Assembly: GCA_910579085.1 (NCBI GenBank) | Contig: CAJTRU010000017.1 | Span: 13,843-59,095, forward strand | Direction: 5' to 3' | Source of the DNA: an uncultured Lachnospiraceae bacterium | Lineage (GTDB): Bacteria > Bacillota > Clostridia > Lachnospirales > Lachnospiraceae | Length of the DNA: 45,253 nucleotides | Shown here: one piece after another, positions 33,891-42,678 of the stretch | Numbering within the stretch: the first letter of the stretch is position 1 | How the letters are laid out: every line of letters starts with the position of its first letter | Position numbers and translations under genes: made by a program | The notes under the pieces: generated by a model | What the model saw: the letters and a program-made list of their open reading frames with translations, nothing else | Databases searched by the model: none | What the model was told of the DNA's origin: nothing

Positions 33891-34021
33891 AAAATAATTT
33901 GCCATAGTTACTGGAAATTATTAAAAAGGTATTTACTTTGGGGTTTGGCCAGACCAAGCCATAAATCTAAAAGATGGATAGATTTCTATATTTTGTAAAC
34001 TATAATCATTGTTTATAAAAA

Positions 34022-34061
34022 ACATAACCAGATACATAAATTAATTAGTATCTGGTTATGT
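34022..34061. terminator. Two-way terminator between convergent genes
   Basis: ACATAACCAGATAC (34022-34035) pairs perfectly with 34048-34061. On the minus strand TTTTTTAT follows; on the plus strand CCTTTATTTT. It serves the SBP-like gene and the leucine-rich-repeat gene. Confidence 0.85.
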
Positions 34062-34064
34062 CCT

Positions 34065-34937
34065 TTATTTTGCTATAAACGGAATACCATTATCATTTGC
34101 ATACCATTCTGCTTCAGAACCTTCTGCCCCTTTTATATGAAATCCTGGAATAATACATTCCCCTTTTATTTTATAAGCCATTTTCCGTGGGTCTGTGTAT
34201 TCACGCATTTCCATATATCCAACAGACAGTTCACGGATTGTCTGGACACTTTCTGGTATTGACAATTCTAAAAGCGATGTACAGTGGTAAAATGTATAAT
34301 CTTCAATAGTTTCTACGCCTTCTTCTATAATAACTTCTGACAGGTTTTCACAATCAGCAAAGGCTTCGTCTGTAAATAGCACACTTCCTGGTATAACTAC
34401 CTTTTTTATAAATTCACTTCCTTCAAATGAGCGTGAAATGTCCTTTGTTCCTTGTGGAAATGTAAAGCTTTTAATCTTTGTACCTGAAAATGCATTTGCA
34501 AAGTTTTCAACTCCTGGTGGAATATTAACTTCTTCAAGGGAGAAGCAGCAGTTAAAGGCGTACTCAGCAGACTTAAGGCTTTGTGGGAGTGTAATGCTTT
34601 TAAGGTTTTCACATCCATAAAAAGCACCTGTAATATATATTACCCCTTCTGGGACAACAACACTTTCAAGTTCATAGAAACCATCAAATGTACTGTCAAG
34701 TGATACAACATTATTGCCATCAATAACCTGGGGAATGGTTATATTTGTCTGGCATCCATTGTAACGTAAAACTTCTATACCTTCCGGGCAGTCTTCTGGA
34801 GGCTGGAAATCATATGTCCACAGGCCATCACTGCTTGTATGGATTTCATATTCTTCAATGTCATCATATTTGTAAAACCAGTCATAACTTTCACCAGTGC
34901 CATACCGCCCACGTCCGTCATTGTAATATGCTTCCAT
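34065..34937 (-). CDS. BspA-type leucine-rich-repeat protein
   Basis: This 290-residue protein has a Tyr/Asp-rich N-terminus (YYNDGRGRYGTGESYDWFYKYDD). From about residue 70, about seven LRR_5 repeats of some 22 residues follow, with the pattern LESVVVPEGV..ITGAFYGCENLKSITLPQSL. It ends with GAEGSEAEWYANDNGIPFIAK, a common end of such proteins. No signal peptide or anchor is seen, unlike most BspA proteins that act at the surface, so its location is unclear. The repeats usually mediate protein binding. The start has AAGGAGA 9 bases upstream. It is monocistronic, with a terminator that begins 4 bases after the stop. Confidence 0.9.
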   Translation of the reverse strand: MEAYYNDGRGRYGTGESYDWFYKYDDIEEYEIHTSSDGLWTYDFQPPEDCPEGIEVLRYNGCQTNITIPQVIDGNNVVSLDSTFDGFYELESVVVPEGVIYITGAFYGCENLKSITLPQSLKSAEYAFNCCFSLEEVNIPPGVENFANAFSGTKIKSFTFPQGTKDISRSFEGSEFIKKVVIPGSVLFTDEAFADCENLSEVIIEEGVETIEDYTFYHCTSLLELSIPESVQTIRELSVGYMEMREYTDPRKMAYKIKGECIIPGFHIKGAEGSEAEWYANDNGIPFIAK

Positions 34938-35052
34938 AAATTATCTTCTCCTTTTATTATAATTTATATTGTAATCCAGATACCATGCATATGCTTCCAG
35001 TCTTGTGGTTTTAAGGAATTTATATGCTGTTTGTCACTGTTATAATAACATG

Positions 35053-35092
35053 GATGGTATATTTTTACAAATATATTTTTGTGGAAATATAC
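35053..35092. promoter_or_regulatory. AT-rich imperfect palindrome upstream of the LacI-type gene
   Basis: TGGTATATTT at 35051-35060 and its complement AAATATACCA near 35083-35092 flank a partly paired centre (TTACAAA..TTTGTGG). It may be an operator or a fold in the leader. It lies about 125 bases before the GTG start. Confidence 0.35.
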
Positions 35093-35120
35093 CAAATTAC
35101 TGTTGTTGTTTTTAGAACAG

Positions 35121-35134
35121 GTTACGCGTTTAAC
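35121..35134. promoter_or_regulatory. Possible LacI-type operator
   Basis: GTTACGCGTTTAAC has outer half-sites GTTA/TAAC around a central CG, the shape of a LacI-family operator, about 82 bases before the regulator start. It might be an autoregulatory site and is a single site seen by eye. Confidence 0.35.
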
Positions 35135-35215
35135 GTATTGTAAACATTGTATTTTTCTATTAATATAAAAAAGCACTGTATGGTGTTTAAATATATCTGG
35201 AATGGAGTGGTGGCT

Positions 35216-36226
35216 GTGAGGCAGCAAAGAGTAAGGATAGCAGATATTGCGGAGGAACTTGGGGTAAGCACTGCTACAGTTTCTAATGTGATACATGGCA
35301 AGACAAGTAAGGTTTCTGAAGAAACAGTTAAACGTGTCCAGGAACTTCTGGAAAGGAGAGGGTATATTCCTGATATGGCAGGGATTTTACTTGCACAGAA
35401 CAGTTCAGGAATTGTTGGGGTAATTATAAATAACCATGAAAAATATGAGAACCGTGTTTTAGAGGATGGTTTTATTTCAGCATCGTTAAATGCTTTGTCA
35501 ATAGAACTGGATAAGGCAGGATATTTTATGCTTGTAAAAGTCTTAACAGGCTGGAATGAAATTATTAAGATTGCATCTATGTGGAATATGGAAGGGCTTG
35601 TGCTTATTGGGTTCTGTGAACAGGAATACCATAAACTGCGCGAAAAAATGCATATCCCGTTTGTAGTTTATGATGGTTATCTGAAAGAAAAGGGGCGTAT
35701 ATGTAATCTTATAGCTGACAGTTATGGAGGAGGTTTTAAAGCAGGGGAATATTTGAGGCAGATTGGGCATAAAAGAGTGCTATGTATTGCAGATAATTAT
35801 ATATGTATGGATAAGGAGCGGGCTGATGGCTGTATGGACGGCATGGCAGATGGTGTGGCAGATTTCATGCAGATACCACAGACAAAGGAGGAAAGAGAGG
35901 TCTTTTATAATAAAAATCTGGAAAAAATACTGGCTTATACAGCGGTGTTTGCGGTTTCAGATTTTTATGCAGCAGAGTTAATATATAAGCTACAGGAAAG
36001 GGGAGTGAAGATACCAGATGATATATCAGTTATAGGCTTTGATGACAGTTTCTGGTGTGAAAAGGTTTTCCCGTCATTAACTACAATAAGACAAGAACCA
36101 GCAGAACGTGCAATACTGGCTGTTGCAATTCTGGAAGAAATGAAACATGGGGACTATGACAGGGCGTCTGTATTGCTTAAAACCAGCCTTGTAAAACGTT
36201 CAAGTACAGCGCCGCCATGCAGGTAA
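35216..36226 (+). CDS. LacI-family transcriptional regulator
   Basis: This regulator has 336 residues from a GTG start. The N-terminal helix-turn-helix (VRIADIAEELGVSTATVSNVIHGK) and hinge (GYIPDMAGILLAQNSS) are standard. The effector domain is of the periplasmic-binding type (VGVIINNHEKYENRV...VSVIGFDDSFW). GTG 35216 is chosen because GGAG lies 8 bases before it and the DNA-binding domain begins directly after; an ATG at 35147 would add an unlikely N-terminal extension. The next gene encodes a MATE exporter in the same direction (110-base gap), so it may control that or itself. Effector-pocket residues do not reveal the ligand. Confidence 0.9.
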   Translation: MRQQRVRIADIAEELGVSTATVSNVIHGKTSKVSEETVKRVQELLERRGYIPDMAGILLAQNSSGIVGVIINNHEKYENRVLEDGFISASLNALSIELDKAGYFMLVKVLTGWNEIIKIASMWNMEGLVLIGFCEQEYHKLREKMHIPFVVYDGYLKEKGRICNLIADSYGGGFKAGEYLRQIGHKRVLCIADNYICMDKERADGCMDGMADGVADFMQIPQTKEEREVFYNKNLEKILAYTAVFAVSDFYAAELIYKLQERGVKIPDDISVIGFDDSFWCEKVFPSLTTIRQEPAERAILAVAILEEMKHGDYDRASVLLKTSLVKRSSTAPPCR

Positions 36227-36337
36227 TCCTGTATGGCTTTTATTATATATGGTTTTATAAATAATCCAGTTAATAGTTCTATAAATAACTTAATAAATAA
36301 TTTTACCAGTAGAGTGCTTTAAAAGGAGGGGTTAAAA

Positions 36338-37675
36338 TTGGATAACCAGAAGACATTCTATAAAAGTGTAATTACAATTGCACTTCCTGTTACATTGCAG
36401 TCTCTTTTACAGTCATCTTTTAGTGTTATTGACCAGATAATGATTGGAAAGCTTGGAAGCAGCAGTATTGCAGGAATTGGGCTTGCTGCAAAGTTTTCAT
36501 CAATGTATTCAGTAATATTATCAGCAGTTGCAGCAGTAACAGGAATTATGGTTTCACAGTATATAGGAAAAAAGGATGAAAAGGAGGCTGGCAGAAGTTT
36601 TTATGTTAATTTGTTCCTGGCGGCGGCTTTTTCTATTGTATTTAGTGTGGCATGTTTCTGCTTTCCAGAATACATTATGAGTTTTTATACAAAAGATATT
36701 GTTACAAGGCAGGCAGCGGCAGGGTATCTTAGAATAATTGCTTTTTCTTTCATGCCACTTGCTGCAAGTATGGTCTGTTCTGCAATGCTGAGGTGCCTGG
36801 ATGCAGCAAAGTATCCTTTGTACGCAACTATTGTTTCAGTAATTCTGAATACATGTCTTAATTATGTTTTAATATTTGGCAAGGCAGGAATACCAGAAAT
36901 GGGAGTAAATGGTGCTGCATTTGCAACTGTTATATCACAGGCTGTTTCATTTCTTCTTATACTGTTTTTTATGGGAAAAACTGTTAAAAGAAAGATAAAA
37001 TTAGTTTTTGTATTGCGGTTTAATGGTAACAGGAGGAAACAGTACCTTAAAATACTGTTGCCAATTATTGCCTGTGAATTTTTCTGGAGTCTGGGGGAAA
37101 ATATATATACTGCAATATATGGGAATACCGGAACAGACCCGTGTGCAGCAATGATGCTGACAATTCCTTTACAGACTTTATTAATAGGTGCGTTAAGCGG
37201 GTTTTCACAGGCAGCAGGGGTAATTATTGGAAAATCACTTGGCAGCAGGGAGTATAACAGGGCATATAAGGAGTCAGTGAAAATTATGTTTTATGCCTTA
37301 TGTGGTTCAATCCTGTTATCTGTAATCCTTCTTCTGTCTGGAAGATATTATGTACAGATATATAATACCAGCAAGGGAATAAAGGAAACGGCATTTCATA
37401 TTCTCGTGGTGTTTGCGCTGGTTTCACCTGTTAAAGTGCAGAATATGGTTCTTGGGGGAGGTATTTTAAGGAGCGGCGGCAAGACAAAATATATTATGTG
37501 GATTGATTTTATGGGCACATGGCTTTTTGGTGTGCCACTTGGATGCCTGGGGGCATTTGTATTAAATCTTGGAATTCCTTATGTGTACCTGCTTCTGTCA
37601 CTTGAAGAGTGTGTGCGGCTGGCAGTTTCACTGGTTTTATTTAAGAAAAAATACTGGATGCAAAGCCTGGAATAA
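36338..37675 (+). CDS. MATE-family efflux protein
   Basis: This 445-residue membrane protein has twelve predicted spans. Family features: an N-terminal IALPVTLQSLLQSSFSVIDQIMIGKLGSSSIAGIGLAAKF, AVTGIMVSQYIGKKDEKEA, a central FFWSLGENIYTAIYG start of the second half, and FSQAAGVIIGKSLGSREYNRA. MATE pumps expel drugs or metabolites in exchange for Na+ or H+. It starts at TTG, which is set by a strong AAGGAGGGG about 7 bases before it; no ATG fits. It follows the LacI-type regulator and precedes the maltodextrin locus, with an AT-only inverted repeat at its 3' end. The substrate is unknown. Confidence 0.92.
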   Translation: MDNQKTFYKSVITIALPVTLQSLLQSSFSVIDQIMIGKLGSSSIAGIGLAAKFSSMYSVILSAVAAVTGIMVSQYIGKKDEKEAGRSFYVNLFLAAAFSIVFSVACFCFPEYIMSFYTKDIVTRQAAAGYLRIIAFSFMPLAASMVCSAMLRCLDAAKYPLYATIVSVILNTCLNYVLIFGKAGIPEMGVNGAAFATVISQAVSFLLILFFMGKTVKRKIKLVFVLRFNGNRRKQYLKILLPIIACEFFWSLGENIYTAIYGNTGTDPCAAMMLTIPLQTLLIGALSGFSQAAGVIIGKSLGSREYNRAYKESVKIMFYALCGSILLSVILLLSGRYYVQIYNTSKGIKETAFHILVVFALVSPVKVQNMVLGGGILRSGGKTKYIMWIDFMGTWLFGVPLGCLGAFVLNLGIPYVYLLLSLEECVRLAVSLVLFKKKYWMQSLE

Positions 37676-37686
37676 AATTGTAAAAT

Positions 37687-37721
37687 ATTAATTTTTTGTG
37701 AACATTGCATAAAAAATTAAT
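37687..37721 (+). terminator. AT-only inverted repeat after the MATE gene
   Basis: ATTAATTTTTT (37687-37697) and AAAAAATTAAT (37711-37721) form an 11-bp stem. It lies 12 bases past the stop. No T-run follows, so termination is tentative. Confidence 0.35.
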
Positions 37722-37759
37722 TGGTTTTAGGTAATATTTCACGAAAAGAAAAAAGGGGA

Positions 37760-37788
37760 TTGCTTTTTTATTCGTCAGGATATATAAT
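37760..37788 (+). promoter_or_regulatory. Promoter of the maltodextrin operon
   Basis: TTGCTT (37760-37765) and TATAAT (37783-37788) are exactly 17 bases apart. The start site would fall near 37795, directly upstream of the operator array. Confidence 0.75.
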
Positions 37789-37800
37789 GAACTCACAATC

Positions 37801-37848
37801 GGAAACGTTACCGGGTACGTTGCCGAAAACGCTACCGACAACGTTTCC
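37801..37848 (+). promoter_or_regulatory. Four tandem 12-bp LacI/MalR-type operator units
   Basis: Units GGAAACGTTACC, GGGTACGTTGCC, GAAAACGCTACC and GACAACGTTTCC follow each other without gaps. The central CG of each falls at 37806, 37818, 37830 and 37842, an exact 12-base period. Each resembles a LacI-family operator (G..AACGTT.CC). They start about 5 bases after the likely transcription start and end 60 bases before the binding-protein gene. Confidence 0.75.
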
Positions 37849-37908
37849 ACACGAACCCATACAAAACTTAATTAATTAATTTTTTTAAAAGTAAGGAGGA
37901 CAAGAAAA

Positions 37909-39249
37909 ATGATAAGACGTAAATTAGTTTCCATGATGCTTGCTACAACAATGATTGCAGGTGTTGTTACTGGATGTGGCAATGATGGTGATGGCGGAGA
38001 GGACGCAAAGGGAAGTGTGTACTATCTCAGTTTTAAGCCAGAGCAGACAGACCAGTGGAAAGCAATAGCTGAGAGGTACACTAAAGAAACAGGTATTGAA
38101 GTGAAGGTACAGACAGCCGCTTCTGGAACATATGAGCAGACCCTTAAGTCAGAAATCGCTAAAAAAGATGCACCTACATTATTCCAGATTAACGGGCCAG
38201 TAGGATACCAGAGCTGGAAAGATTACTGTATGGATTTATCAGACACTAACCTTTATTCATGGTTAAAGGATAAAGACATGGCAGTAAAAGATGGTGATGG
38301 TGTTTATGGAATTCCATATGTAGTAGAGGGTTATGGCATTATTTATAATGAGGAAATAATGGACAAATATTTTGCTTTAGATGGTGCTAAGGCTGCTTCT
38401 ATGGAAGAAATCAACAACTTTGCAAAGTTAAAGGAAGTTGCTGAAGACATGACAAGCAAAGCCTCTGATTTAGGGATTGATGGTGTATTTGCTTCTACAT
38501 CATTTACTCCTGGTGAAGACTGGAGATGGCAGACACACCTTATGAACCTTCCAGGATTTTATGAGTACAAAGATGATAATGCAAGTGACAAGAAAGAGAT
38601 TGACTTTAAATATAACCAGGAATACAAGAATATCTTAGATTTATATGTAAATAATTCATGTACAAAACCTTCTATGTTAGGTTCAAAGACAGTTGAAAAC
38701 TCAATGTCAGAATTTGCACTTGGCAAGGTTGCAATGGTACAGAATGGTAACTGGGCATGGGGCGACATTAGCAAGGTAAGCGGCAATGTTGTTAAGGAAG
38801 ACAAGATTAAATTCCTTCCAATCTATACAGGCGTTTCAGGTGAAGAAAGCCAGGGTATCTGTATTGGTACAGAGAACTTCTTTAGTGTAAACAGTGAAGC
38901 TTCTGAGAAAGACAAAGAAGAGACAATTAAGTTTGTTGAGTGGTTATTTAATTCTGATGAGGGAAAGAAAGCTGTAACAAATGAACTTGGATTTATTGCA
39001 CCATTTAACACATTTGAAGATGCTGATAACCCAACAGACCCATTAGCAAAAGAAGTAATCCGCTATATGGATAATGAGTCTTTAAATACTGTTTCATGGA
39101 ACTTTATGACAAGTATGCCAAGCCAGACATTTAAAGATGACTTTGGTGCATCACTTTTAGAGTATATTACAGGAAATAAAGACTGGGATGCAGTAGTAGA
39201 AGACTGTAAAGCAGAGTGGAAGTCAGAGAAAGAAGCTATTGCAGAATAA
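37909..39249 (+). CDS. Maltodextrin-type ABC transporter substrate-binding lipoprotein
   Basis: This 446-residue lipoprotein (lipobox VVTGC, Cys23) has a family 1 solute-binding fold: YYLSFKPEQTDQWKAIAERYTKETGIEV, YEQTLKSEIAKKDAPTLFQINGP, GVYGIPYVVEGYGIIYN, FALGKVAMVQNGNWAWGDI and NELGFIAPF. Many aromatic residues (W, Y) in the likely groove suit a sugar ligand. Position ahead of two MalF/MalG-like permeases and malQ points to maltose or malto-oligosaccharides. No ATPase gene is in the operon, so a shared MsmX-type ATPase is assumed. AAGGAGG lies about 11 bases before the ATG. It is controlled by the tandem operator array, and a hairpin after it may lower expression of the permeases relative to this gene. 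Confidence 0.9.
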   Translation: MIRRKLVSMMLATTMIAGVVTGCGNDGDGGEDAKGSVYYLSFKPEQTDQWKAIAERYTKETGIEVKVQTAASGTYEQTLKSEIAKKDAPTLFQINGPVGYQSWKDYCMDLSDTNLYSWLKDKDMAVKDGDGVYGIPYVVEGYGIIYNEEIMDKYFALDGAKAASMEEINNFAKLKEVAEDMTSKASDLGIDGVFASTSFTPGEDWRWQTHLMNLPGFYEYKDDNASDKKEIDFKYNQEYKNILDLYVNNSCTKPSMLGSKTVENSMSEFALGKVAMVQNGNWAWGDISKVSGNVVKEDKIKFLPIYTGVSGEESQGICIGTENFFSVNSEASEKDKEETIKFVEWLFNSDEGKKAVTNELGFIAPFNTFEDADNPTDPLAKEVIRYMDNESLNTVSWNFMTSMPSQTFKDDFGASLLEYITGNKDWDAVVEDCKAEWKSEKEAIAE

Positions 39250-39278
39250 TATTAATAATAACTAAGAATTATATACAA

Positions 39279-39328
39279 GGATTGTGTCCTTGCGCTGCCT
39301 GGCACAATCCTGTACAGTACAGGCAGCG
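39279..39328 (+). promoter_or_regulatory. Competing hairpins between binding-protein and permease genes
   Basis: GGATTGTG (39279-39286) pairs with CACAATCC (39303-39310). Alternatively CGCTGCCTG (39293-39301) pairs with CAGGCAGCG (39320-39328). The two overlap and exclude each other. Such intercistronic folds often stabilise the upstream message or cut readthrough. The permease ribosome site begins 7 bases downstream. Confidence 0.6.
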
Positions 39329-39345
39329 TAGAAATGAGGAGTGTT

Positions 39346-40188
39346 ATGCAAAAGGCGTATAAAAAGTATTTTGCCGTGTTTGTACTCCCTACATTATTAG
39401 CATTTACAGTATTCTTTATAATTCCATTTGTTATGGGTATTGTATTATCTTTCTGTAAATTCACAACGGTTACAAATGCAAGATTTGTAGGAGTTACAAA
39501 CTATATAAAGGCATTTTCTAATGCAGACTTTTTAAATGCATTAGGGTTTACAACAAAGTTTACAATAGTATCAGTTATAACAATAAATGTAATTGCTTTT
39601 GCGATTGCATATGGCCTTACAAGAGGGATTAAGGGAACAAATTTCTTCAGGACAACATTTTTTATGCCAAACCTGATTGGTGGTATTGTATTAGGTTATA
39701 TCTGGCAGCTTATGATTAATGCAGTCCTTGCAAACTTTGATGTTACAATTACAAGTGATGCAAAGTATGGTTTCTGGGGACTTGTTATCCTTATGAACTG
39801 GCAGTTAATCGGTTATATGATGATTATTTATATTGCTGCAATCCAGAATATCCCTGGTGAGTTAATTGAGGCAGCAAAAATTGACGGGGCTACTAAGACA
39901 CAGACAATGTTTAAGGTTATTATCCCTATGGCAATGCCTTCTATAACAATATGCCTGTTCCTGTCACTTACAAATGCGTTTAAATTATTTGACCAGAACT
40001 TAGCACTTACAGCAGGTGCACCTTCAAGGAAGACAGCAGGGCTTGCGCTGGATATTTATACAACATTTTATAATAGGAATGGATGGGAAGGTGTAGGCCA
40101 GGCTAAAGCAGTTGTATTCTTTATAATTGTTGGTGCAGTTTCAATGTTACAGTTATATATCACCAGAAAGAGGGAGGTGGAGGAATAA
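39346..40188 (+). CDS. Maltodextrin-type ABC permease (MalF-like)
   Basis: This 280-residue protein has six membrane spans. The cytoplasmic EAA loop contacts the ATPase and reads EAAKIDGATKTQTMFKVIIP (about 177-196), with the expected Gly. The N-terminus KKYFAVFVLPTLLAFTVFFIIPFVMGI is typical of short Firmicute MalF-type permeases, which lack the long periplasmic loop of E. coli MalF. The start at 39346 is preferred over the ATG at 39334, since AGGAG lies between them, 5 bases before this ATG. Its stop overlaps the next start (TAATG), indicating translational coupling with the second permease. It forms the translocation pore with that partner. Confidence 0.92.
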   Translation: MQKAYKKYFAVFVLPTLLAFTVFFIIPFVMGIVLSFCKFTTVTNARFVGVTNYIKAFSNADFLNALGFTTKFTIVSVITINVIAFAIAYGLTRGIKGTNFFRTTFFMPNLIGGIVLGYIWQLMINAVLANFDVTITSDAKYGFWGLVILMNWQLIGYMMIIYIAAIQNIPGELIEAAKIDGATKTQTMFKVIIPMAMPSITICLFLSLTNAFKLFDQNLALTAGAPSRKTAGLALDIYTTFYNRNGWEGVGQAKAVVFFIIVGAVSMLQLYITRKREVEE

Positions 40189-41063
40189 TGGCAAAAAAAG
40201 CTAAGAAAAACAACGATATGGCGGAGTCAGTTGAGGTTTCCAAAACTGCTGCCATTATTATGACTATTGTCTTTATAATACTTGCAGTTATATTCCTTTT
40301 TCCGATACTGCTGGTTTTAATGAACTCTTTTAAGAATAAACTTTATATAAGTGAACAGCCATTTTCACTGCCAGGTGGTGAAACATTTGCTGGATTGTCT
40401 AATTACATAGGCGGCCTTGCAAAGACAGGATTTTTCTCAGCAGCCCTTAACTCTGCAATAATTACAATACTTTCAGTTATACTGATTGTTGTGCTTACAT
40501 CTATGACGGCATGGTGGCTTACAAGGGTAAAGAGCAAATTTTCTTCTGTATTGTATTATTTATTTGTATTTGCAATGATTGTACCATTCCAGATGGTAAT
40601 GTTTACATTGTCAAAGGTTACTGATATATTAAACCTTGGCAACCCTATAGGAATTGTTATTGTATATGTAGGGTTTGGTGCAGGCCAGGCAGTATTTATG
40701 TTCGCTGGTTTTGTCAAATCAATACCAATTTCATTAGAGGAAGCAGCAATGCTTGACGGATGTACACCTATACAGACATTCTTTTTAGTAGTATTTCCAA
40801 TTCTTAAACCTACAGCTATTACAGTAGCAATACTTAATGCAATGTGGGTATGGAATGATTACCTGCTGCCTCTGCTTGTACTGAAGAGTGATTACCAGAC
40901 TATCCCTATTGCAGTACAATACCTTAAAGGCGGATATGGTTCAGTAGATATGGGCGCAATGATGGGTATGCTGGTTCTTGCGATTGTACCAATTGTTGTA
41001 GTATACCTGCTCTGCCAGAAGCATATTATAAAGGGTGTTGCTGCTGGTGCTGTTAAAGGCTGA
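40188..41063 (+). CDS. Maltodextrin-type ABC permease (MalG-like)
   Basis: This 291-residue protein has six membrane spans. An N-terminal cytoplasmic stretch (about 1-20, rich in K/N) precedes the first span (IIMTIVFIILAVIFLFPILLV). It has a typical MalG start, NSFKNKLYISEQPFSLPGG, and the EAA loop EEAAMLDGCTPIQTFFLVVFP (about 184-204). The C-terminus KHIIKGVAAGAVKG is the conserved end of MalG-type permeases. It overlaps the upstream permease gene by one base. GGAGG lies 7 bases before the ATG inside the end of that gene. It pairs with the MalF-like subunit and a distant ATPase. The amylomaltase gene follows after 118 bases. Confidence 0.92.
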   Translation: MAKKAKKNNDMAESVEVSKTAAIIMTIVFIILAVIFLFPILLVLMNSFKNKLYISEQPFSLPGGETFAGLSNYIGGLAKTGFFSAALNSAIITILSVILIVVLTSMTAWWLTRVKSKFSSVLYYLFVFAMIVPFQMVMFTLSKVTDILNLGNPIGIVIVYVGFGAGQAVFMFAGFVKSIPISLEEAAMLDGCTPIQTFFLVVFPILKPTAITVAILNAMWVWNDYLLPLLVLKSDYQTIPIAVQYLKGGYGSVDMGAMMGMLVLAIVPIVVVYLLCQKHIIKGVAAGAVKG

Positions 41064-41181
41064 TATAATCCTGGATATCTGGCATCATATAACAGGGCAG
41101 CAGCGCTGCCTGTCCACAATAGCCAGGGCATAAAATTTTTGTTCTGGCTATTGTATAAAAAGAATGGCAAGGAGGATTTTT

Positions 41182-42666
41182 ATGAGAGAGTGTGGTATTT
41201 TATTGCCTGTATCTGCATTGCCTTCAAAATATGGTATTGGATGTTTTTCACATGAAGCATATGAGTTTATAGACCAGTTAAAAAAAGCAGGGCAGTCATG
41301 CTGGCAGATATTGCCACTTGGCCCTACAGGCTATGGGGATTCACCATACCAGTCATTCTCTTCCTATGCAGGCAATCCTTATTTTATTGATTTGGAAACA
41401 CTTGTACAGGATGGGTTAATTACAGAAAAAGACTGCAGCCTGTTGGATTATGGGCAGGCAGAAGACCATATAAATTATGGTAAATTATATACTGCAAGGG
41501 CAGTTATATTAAGGAAAGCATTTAATAATTTTAAAGCAGATGCAGGTTATAATGCATTTATTAGTGAAAATGCGTCATGGCTTGACGATTACTGCCTTTA
41601 TATGGCAATTAAAATGGAGAATGATGGTGAAAGCTGGATAAACTGGCCATTAGAGTACCGCAACAGGGATAAGGAAACAATGGAAAAGGCAAGAAGGGAA
41701 CTTGCCACTGAAATAGAATTTTACCAGTTCCAGCAGTACCAGTTTTATAAGCAATGGAACAAACTCCATAAATATGCTACGGAAAACAATATTAAAATTA
41801 TTGGGGATATTCCTATTTATGTTGCACTGGACAGTTCTGATACATGGGCAGACCCTGTATTGTACCAGTTTGGTGAGGATAACCTGCCGGCAGCAGTTTC
41901 AGGATGCCCGCCAGATGGTTTCTCCAAGACAGGGCAGCTATGGGGCAGCCCGTTATATAACTGGGAATACCATAAGAAAACTGGTTATAAATGGTGGACT
42001 GACAGGATTGCGTATTGTTTTAAACTATATGATACAGTCAGGATTGACCATTTCCGTGGCTTTGATGAATATTACTCAATTCCTTATGGGGATAAGGATG
42101 CAGTAAATGGCACATGGATGCCAGGACCAGGAAAAGAATTATTTGAAACATTAGAAAAGAAACTTGGAAAGCTTGATATTATTGCTGAAGATTTAGGATT
42201 TGTAACAGACTCTGTAAGGGAACTTCTTGATGCCACTGGATTTCCAGGAATGAAAGTATTACAGCTTGCATTTGATGAAAGGGAGTCTGCTAATTACCTT
42301 CCATATACACATACCAGTAACTGTGTTGTCTATACAGGGACACATGATAATAATACAACAAGGGGCTGGTATAATGATATTGATGAAGGCTGTAAAATGT
42401 TTATACGTGATTATATTAACAAGCCAGATATAATTGAGGAAAATATTTCGTGGAATATGGCTTCGCTTGCAATGTCAAGTGTGGCAAACCTCTGTATAAT
42501 ACCAATGCAGGATTATCTTAACCTTGGAAGCAGTGCCAGGATTAATACTCCGTCAGTTTTAGGGAACAACTGGGAGTGGAGATTGACAAAAAATTCTATT
42601 GGTGATAGGATTTTAGGCAGGATAAGAAATCTGGCTGTAACATATGGCAGAGTAAATCTAAAATAG
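41182..42666 (+). CDS. malQ: 4-alpha-glucanotransferase (amylomaltase)
   Basis: This 494-residue GH77 enzyme moves glucan segments between malto-oligosaccharides in the cytoplasm, releasing glucose. Conserved motifs: GILLPVSALPSKYGIGCF near the N-terminus; WQILPLGPTGYGDSPYQSFS; IPIYVALDSSDTWADP; GCPPDGFSKTGQLWG (substrate loop); the nucleophile Asp in VRIDHFRGFDEYYSIP (about 294); acid/base Glu in IIAEDLGF (about 340); and TGTHDNNTTRGW (third carboxylate, about 391). All are present and the length fits the family. The start is chosen at the ATG 6 bases after AGGAGG, not at 41164. It lies directly after the permeases in the same operon and uses what they import. Confidence 0.96.
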   Translation: MRECGILLPVSALPSKYGIGCFSHEAYEFIDQLKKAGQSCWQILPLGPTGYGDSPYQSFSSYAGNPYFIDLETLVQDGLITEKDCSLLDYGQAEDHINYGKLYTARAVILRKAFNNFKADAGYNAFISENASWLDDYCLYMAIKMENDGESWINWPLEYRNRDKETMEKARRELATEIEFYQFQQYQFYKQWNKLHKYATENNIKIIGDIPIYVALDSSDTWADPVLYQFGEDNLPAAVSGCPPDGFSKTGQLWGSPLYNWEYHKKTGYKWWTDRIAYCFKLYDTVRIDHFRGFDEYYSIPYGDKDAVNGTWMPGPGKELFETLEKKLGKLDIIAEDLGFVTDSVRELLDATGFPGMKVLQLAFDERESANYLPYTHTSNCVVYTGTHDNNTTRGWYNDIDEGCKMFIRDYINKPDIIEENISWNMASLAMSSVANLCIIPMQDYLNLGSSARINTPSVLGNNWEWRLTKNSIGDRILGRIRNLAVTYGRVNLK

Positions 42667-42678
42667 AAAGCCAGAAGG

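Noticed and set aside
33900..33930. Another copy of the intergenic repeat (AGTTACTGGAAATTATTA)
   Set aside because: Only one short, AT-rich block is similar and no neighbouring block is kept; it may be chance.
37801..37848. 12-bp tandem units as a CRISPR-like or simple satellite repeat
   Set aside because: The units differ at several positions but keep an operator-like centre and sit exactly after a promoter; there are no spacers.
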